Positions 59,280-64,000 of a stretch of DNA of 64,000 nucleotides are shown in pieces (the stretch's first letter is position 1; the number at the start of each line of letters is the position of its first letter). The position numbers and the translations under genes were made by a program. The stretch lies in the NCBI GenBank assembly GCA_043228905.1, contig JBHGNT010000003.1, positions 20,336,001-20,400,000 of the forward strand. Direction: 5' to 3'. The notes under the pieces are model-generated. The model had not been told where the DNA came from, did no database searches, and was given only the letters and a program-made list of their open reading frames with translations. This DNA comes from Azolla caroliniana (taxonomy: Eukaryota > Polypodiophyta).

Positions 59280-61911
59280 TTACAATATGGGGCCACCGGT
59301 TGCAGGTGCAAATCCTAGTACCCTTCGTGCCCACTCGTCCACATGAATCCGAAGTGAATCCACTTCGCGTTTAGTGAACCACATCTCTATGCCCTGTCAC
59401 CAAATATGTATAAGAACACATCTATACACAATCCAAATGAATAAGGCATTGCAATTACACTTACAAAAGTCGGAGATATCCATCCTTGTAAGAACTCCTC
59501 CACCAGCATCTGGATAGTCTTCATCACGTAAAAGCCACAATCCCAATAATTTGGCTGAGTTGGGATGTGCAATACGTGATGTCGACCCTTGGACACAATG
59601 GTGTGGTCTAACAGTTCAAATGAAATGGTTCGAATCGCCAACCTTGCCAGTCACCGCGTTGTTTAATGGATCGCAGAAGACTACTTTGCTGGTAAGCTTA
59701 GAAACTTTTTGTTGCATCTTTGTCCACAACACCCAATGGCCGTCAAGCATGATCAGAATGAAGATAAAATCACATTTAGCCACCTTCCTAAGGATGGCTT
59801 GCCCCTTCGTCGTCTGCTGGTGTAGCTGCACCCATAGTGGGTCAACAATGGTGAAGCATTTTGTCACCTCGGGTGGAAATGAATACTCCATAAACAATGT
59901 GAATAAGTTCATCATCCAGGTCGATGCCATTTCTCTATCCTTGCACATGGTCTCAAGATCTAACTCAGTAACGTCAACGGCCATATCGAGATGTTGGCAG
60001 GTCAGCTGATACTTGAATGCATAGAAATATGTAGTTTGAGTAGGTATATCACACTCAATGTCAGTTAGTAGGATACTAATTTATATTTCACATAAAACTA
60101 CCTGGAAAAGTGTTTGTTCGGTGTTTGGATCCACAATCTGATGCCCTTTCCGTGCTGAATTTGAACTGTGGCCACATCCGATGCAACGTCATTTGAATCT
60201 AATGTTAAGGGGAGAACATCAGTGTTTGATTCAATCTCCTTCCGTCGGACTGGCATCTTCCGCCGTCTCCGTCTTAGTGGAGTGGACACACCACCCTCAA
60301 ATGGGTTTAGAGCCTCACCCACATCTATGGACACACCCTCTTCGGTGGATATCCCCGCCTTTTTACATTGTTTCACCACAATAAGGCAGATGTTATTATC
60401 TAAATTTTGTCAATAAACCCTCCAATACATATTGTCAAGATTCGAACTCTTGACATGACCATGTTATAATCGAGTGTTATGTGTTAACCACACACATCTA
60501 GCATATAATCATGTATATACTTCCTCATTGTAGGTTTTAGCTAGCATCATGTGCATAATTTCTCCCTTGTATTATTAACACTTGGCACATGCATGCGTAC
60601 CTACTACCTACATGCTCTATTGTATCACATGCGTGCAACAGGTATGCATGCTACTTAGTATAAATAGTTGAGTTCACCTTGAAGGAATTCAAGGTGAACA
60701 ACACCAGTCATTGACACATCAATACAATATTCTCGTTTCGCCTCATCTTGTAGACTCCTTGATCTACATCTTTGTCTTCATTCTCTTATGTTGTTCCTAG
60801 CTTCTTAAGTTCCTCGTAGCCTTATCATCCATGTTTCTGTCTGAGTCCGCAATTGGTGTTTCATTCCATCTTGTCTCCTTCTTCATCTCTATCTTCATGC
60901 TCTTGTGTCATTTCGTTGCTCCCAACTTCTTGAGTTTCTAGCCTCTTCACTTCTAGTTCGTAGTCCACACTCTTAGCCCGATCATCCATGCGTCATTCGA
61001 GTCCGCGGTTGGTATGTCCGTGACATATATCTCAAATGAAATCCGCGCTCATACTTACATAAGAATCCAAACCGGATGCAATCTTCGTCTTCAACATCTC
61101 CAAACGCACATCCTTTTTGGAGTCGTATATGGCCATCTCGTGGTCCATAAATCGCGCCACGAACTCTGCCTTTGTGTCAAGACGGAGTTCAACGGGAATA
61201 GAGTTGTACCTCGAAATAACCCTAACCTTCAACTTCCGGATGTATGGTTGCCGATTTCTATAGTACATGATTTCGGGGTCCATGAATCTTTTGAATGATC
61301 TCTGACGGTCATAGCTATTAAAGCATGCCCCCGGAGTACCCTCCTCCTCTATACGCATCCCTCGTGGTAGGACTATGTCAATTCCATGTTCCCTACGTAA
61401 ATGTGATTCCAAGTCACATTTTTTGCGACACCACCTTGGCGAGAGGTGGCAATACTCAGTATAGATACAAGCACGGGCCTTGTTCCCATTTGCATCTCTT
61501 CCAACCTTATACAACAAGTCTAGGCTAGGAGCATCTGTTGTTTTTGTATGTGTTACATATTTAAGATTGACATAAAGATTGACATATTACAACGACACCA
61601 AATCCACATACCATTTGGAGGAGCATCTTTGTCGAATGTTGCCATGGCATGTATCGGCTCGATTTGAGGCAGATGAACCCCTAATGTCTCATCCCTTCTC
61701 TCCCCACCCTTAGACATGTTGGCTAACGAACTTCTCCAATGTCTTCTAACGAAAACCCTTTAACAAATCAAGAGTCAACATACATGCATGCAACATTACA
61801 CCGCATTACTAGTATTAGGGGAGATTGGTTCGTGACATACCTTTCTTGAGTTGGATATATGTCACCGTTATCGGAATCCCACCAATCTTTGTACTTGGAC
61901 CTAGAAGCCAT
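59280..61911 (-). pseudogene. MULE-borne Ulp1-type (C48) cysteine protease gene with one frameshift
   Basis: Ulp1-family proteases cleave SUMO or similar conjugates; several plant MULE and CACTA elements carry such genes. Minus-strand exons 61911-61841, 61757-61612, 61534-61059, 60358-60102, 60075-59465 and 59393-59280 have GT-AG borders and matching phases. The N half has a Cys/His pattern (YCHLSPRWCRKKCDLESHLRREHG) that may bind zinc, then a coiled stretch. A basic RRRRRK patch follows in exon 4. The protease core is in exon 5: GHWVLW (His) near 59735, CDPLNN (Asp) near 59665, and Q-P-N-Y-W-DCGFYV (Gln and Cys) near 59540. All four catalytic-site residues are visible, but the core shifts frame by one base near 59620-59641, between Asp and Cys. 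Apart from that, no stop interrupts about 550 codons, a sharp contrast with the neighbouring transposase. The frameshift could also be a sequencing error. Confidence 0.75.
60415..61020 (-). repeat. Insertion-like DNA in the protease-gene intron, with a SINE-like head
   Basis: On the minus strand TGGTTAACACA (A-box-like, near 60485) is followed about 45 bp later by AGTTCGAATC (B-box-like, near 60438), the layout of a tRNA-derived SINE. The rest has a TATAAATAG box on the plus strand near 60658 and two related segments ('tcatccatg', 'gagtccgc..ttggt') near 60830 and 60990. That makes a short LTR-type insertion an alternative reading. Exons on either side still join in phase. Confidence 0.3.
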
Positions 61912-62554
61912 CTACCACCATTCAAGTAATCAAACATTTTCTGAATTTAATACTCAAACACACACAATATTAAGATTAATCAAGCATATCATTAAACTGT
62001 AAACCATTCACATTCTAATATCAAGCATTGAAATCATAATTTCAACCGTAAACCAATATAGCTATTAAGGTCACATATCAATAAATTGTATACTTTAAGG
62101 TCACATATCACACAATATTAACTTTAATCTAGCAAAGCATTAAACCGATAAACATTCTAATAGCAAGCATTAAAATCATCAAAAACATGTTCTAAACAGT
62201 TTCTAAACCCTAAACATTGTCCCTATCATTCTAAAATCAAGTCATACTATCACATTAAAATCATAATATCAACCAAAACCTTCTCCCAAACCCTAATTCC
62301 TTAACATGAAAAAAAATTCCTCAACTATTCCAAACCCTAATCCCTCAACTATTCCTACCACATGTAAATAAAATCAGAAAATGTGATGTTATAGGGTTTA
62401 GTACATACCTGGGAATAGTAGGGGATGAGATTGATTGCCGAGTATGTCGATTGCAGGCCACCTGAAGATACTTTTCCTTCCCGGCAAAAAAACCCTGTCA
62501 ATCTCGTTTGAAAAAATGAGAGATAAAGACAGGTTCCAGGGTTTTATAGTCATC

Positions 62555-62843
62555 GGTTGGGCGACCTGCTTCGATGAGGTCGATGGTTGGGCGACCAACA
62601 TAATATAAACTTACCTGCGGTTGGACGACTTGCTTCACCGGTTGGGGACCTACTTAAACCGGTCACCCAACCGTTTTAAAAATATAACTTAGTTGGGTGA
62701 CCACAATCAAATCAGTTGGGAGACCAAACTTAAAATGGCAGGTTGGGCGACCACATTAAACCGGTTGGGAGACCACATATGTTAAACAGGTTGGGCAACC
62801 ACAATATCTAGGTTGGACGACCAGGATAGGTAGGTTGGGCCGA
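62555..62843 (+). repeat. Right subterminal array of GGTTGGGYGACC
   Basis: About twelve copies of GGTTGGGCGACC and variants (GGTTGGGAGACC, GGTTGGACGACC, GGTTGGGCAACC), one of them inverted (GGTCACCCAACC near 62661). The array lies about 645 bp upstream of the protease start and just inside the right inverted repeat. Confidence 0.92.
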
Positions 62844-62863
62844 TTGAGAACTCAGACACCTTT

Positions 62864-62980
62864 TTTTTTCACGCATTCTTTCTTATCCAAATCTGACAGT
62901 GCAGATCGCACACACCTTCCTTTGAGCGACCTGCACCGTCTGTGACCATGATTCCCTCGGCAGCCCTCTTTATGATTTGT
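62864..62980 (-). repeat. Right terminal inverted repeat of the MULE
   Basis: Reverse complement of the left repeat at 54388-54510; see the landmarks there. Confidence 0.88.
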
Positions 62981-63015
62981 GTCATAATAGACACATCGGG
63001 TTGGGCCATGGATTG

Positions 63016-63562
63016 GCATGCCAAACCCTTGCCATGGCAATCAACTTTTTGGCATGAATCTCAATCCAATTGGAATGGAATGATAAAAGAATGAGTGTGA
63101 TGATTTTTTAAAACAAAAAAAAACACACCTAAACTGGAAGAAGAAGAAAAAGATAAGAGACTTAGAGTCTTTTCCCCTTCCCCTGCTGCTGCTGGTTATT
63201 TGCTCTTAATCTCTGTCTGATCTTTTTGCATCATCATCATCATCATCATCATGGTCATCTTCCTAAGTAAGCTCTCCTTCTCTTCCAAGAGAGAACAGAG
63301 AATACAAGAAATGCAGAGAGAAACATTGGGTTGAGCGCAGTATGGTTTCTTATTGAGAGCTTTACCGATTGATTCTTATCTAGGGATCATCGTATGTTTG
63401 TATATATATATGTATATATATATATATATGGATGGATGGATGGATGTAATTTATTTCATGCGAATACACTTGGAGAAACACTTATTCTCTGATTCCTAGA
63501 CCCAGCTCTCCATTTTGGAGGAAAAGGGAAAAGAGAAAGTGGGTTTGCTTCTTTTGGGATTG
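63016..63562 (+). promoter_or_regulatory. Upstream region of the rightmost gene
   Basis: It contains a CAT-repeat (63226-63251), a GT donor-like GTAAGC at 63270 after 'cttcctaa', a (TA)n tract with TATATATA (63399-63429) running into (ATGG)n (63429-63446), and an acceptor-like CCTAG at 63495-63499. A leader intron from about 63270 to 63499 is plausible. Confidence 0.45.
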
Positions 63563-64000
63563 ATGTGGTCAGTATTGCTCCCATTCAGTTTGCAAGCCTC
63601 TACCCCTGCCAATATACGTCCTGGTGTCTCGGTTCGTGCTTTTAAGGATAAGACCCATGGGAAATGGGTGTTTGAAAAGGACATATTTGATAGCAATGTT
63701 CACAGAGGAGGAAGAAATGATGATGAAATCAACCTCTGTGAAGATAAGGATGAAGAGATTGGATTGATACCAAACGAATGGATTTCTTTACAAGTTGGTC
63801 TTCATAAGACAAAAGCAGAGAGAAAGAAAGAACTCCAGCTTCAACAGTTAGAGGAAACTAAGCGCAAGTCGCTAGAATTGCGTCAGAAAAAGGAACAGCT
63901 TGAAACAAAATTTGCTTCATATAATGCAAGTGATGAATATATACCTTCAGTAAACATTCCAAAAGTGCTACAAGAATCAACTGGTGGAAAGGAAAAATCT
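63563..64000 (+). CDS. Unknown protein with signal-peptide-like start and coiled coil (partial, runs off the window)
   Basis: The frame is open from 63500 to the window end, with the first ATG at 63563. The start MWSVLLPFSLQA, preceded in frame by the hydrophobic VGLLLLGL, looks like a signal peptide or membrane anchor; if an upstream exon supplies the start, the hydrophobic segment would be about 20 residues. Then come about 70 mixed residues (IRPGVSVRAFKDKTHGKWVF, an acidic EDKDEEIG). A strongly charged helix follows (KTKAERKKELQLQQLEETKR, ELRQKKEQLETK) that should form a coiled coil. I do not recognise the family. No stop is reached, so the gene continues beyond 64000. It begins only about 550 bp from the MULE end, so the element may have supplied part of its upstream region. 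Confidence 0.65.
   Translation, partial: MWSVLLPFSLQASTPANIRPGVSVRAFKDKTHGKWVFEKDIFDSNVHRGGRNDDEINLCEDKDEEIGLIPNEWISLQVGLHKTKAERKKELQLQQLEETKRKSLELRQKKEQLETKFASYNASDEYIPSVNIPKVLQESTGGKEKS

Larger units (their letters stand above)
54358..63015 (-). mobile_element. Mutator-like element (MULE) with transposase and Ulp1-protease genes
   Basis: An ~8.6 kb element is bounded by inverted repeats (core 54388-54510 against 62864-62980). Inside, on the minus strand, are a DDE/SWIM transposase pseudogene (55167-58090) and a Ulp1-type cysteine protease gene (59280-61911). MULEs that carry Ulp1-like genes are known from Arabidopsis (Kaonashi) and melon (CUMULE). Subterminal and internal arrays of GGTTGGGYGACC decorate both ends and the gap between the genes. 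The outer limits and target-site duplication could not be fixed: the left end abuts a minisatellite with GCCATGCC-rich text, and GGTTGGGCCATG appears at both outer edges in the same, not inverted, orientation. Confidence 0.82.

Noticed and set aside
61014-61528. Plus-strand open frames opposite the protease gene N half
   Set aside because: They are antisense shadows of the spliced minus-strand exon 61534-61059.
1-64000. CRISPR-like array, operon or bacterial contamination
   Set aside because: The tandem repeats lack the regular spacer layout of CRISPR, and introns, plant domains and plant transposons are found throughout.

Overview
The window is nuclear DNA from a flowering plant, or at least a seed plant. 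It has AT-rich intergenic DNA, many GT-AG introns (some over 3 kb), CT/GA-rich 5' leaders, telo-box motifs, plant-specific gene families and decayed plant transposons. I cannot name the species. Four host genes can be modelled exon by exon with phases that close; a fifth starts at the right edge and runs out of the window. No rRNA, tRNA gene or CRISPR array was seen.

Layout. (1) 1-3300: intergenic, with a decayed repeat and a CA microsatellite. (2) 3345-11241, + strand: a MEI2-like RNA-binding protein (three RRMs, 910 aa in the model) behind a long 5' leader intron that carries a ~1.5 kb degenerate minisatellite. (3) 13387-22158, +: a PPR-SMR protein (766 aa, five exons), probably targeted to an organelle, with an exact 36-bp in-frame duplication in its SMR domain. 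(4) 24546-33575, +: a SWIB / Plus-3 / GYF / CCCH protein of the NERD family (1062 aa, seven exons) with a telo-box-rich leader and a probable U12-type AT-AC intron. (5) 35680-46998, - strand: a bacterial/cyanobacterial-style Ser/Thr protein kinase (622 aa, 13 exons) with a transit-peptide-like N terminus and one membrane segment. (6) 47000-54000: gene-poor, with a foldback hairpin, a second copy of the left-edge repeat and a copia-type fragment. (7) 54000-63015: an ~8.6 kb Mutator-like element (MULE). (8) 63563-64000, +: the start of an unknown coiled-coil gene with a signal-peptide-like start.

The host genes are unrelated neighbours. Three deal with RNA or chromatin (MEI2-like, PPR-SMR, NERD-like) and one is a probable plastid kinase.

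The MULE is the most structured object here. Inverted repeats of about 120 bp bracket two genes on the minus strand. One is a broken DDE/SWIM transposase with five in-frame stops and one frameshift. The other is a much better preserved multi-exon gene combining a zinc-finger-like region with a Ulp1-type (C48) cysteine protease. The motif GGTTGGGYGACC occurs about 5 times in the left subterminal region, about 15 times just upstream of the transposase start and about 12 times upstream of the protease gene. It looks like a shared protein-binding or promoter element for both genes.
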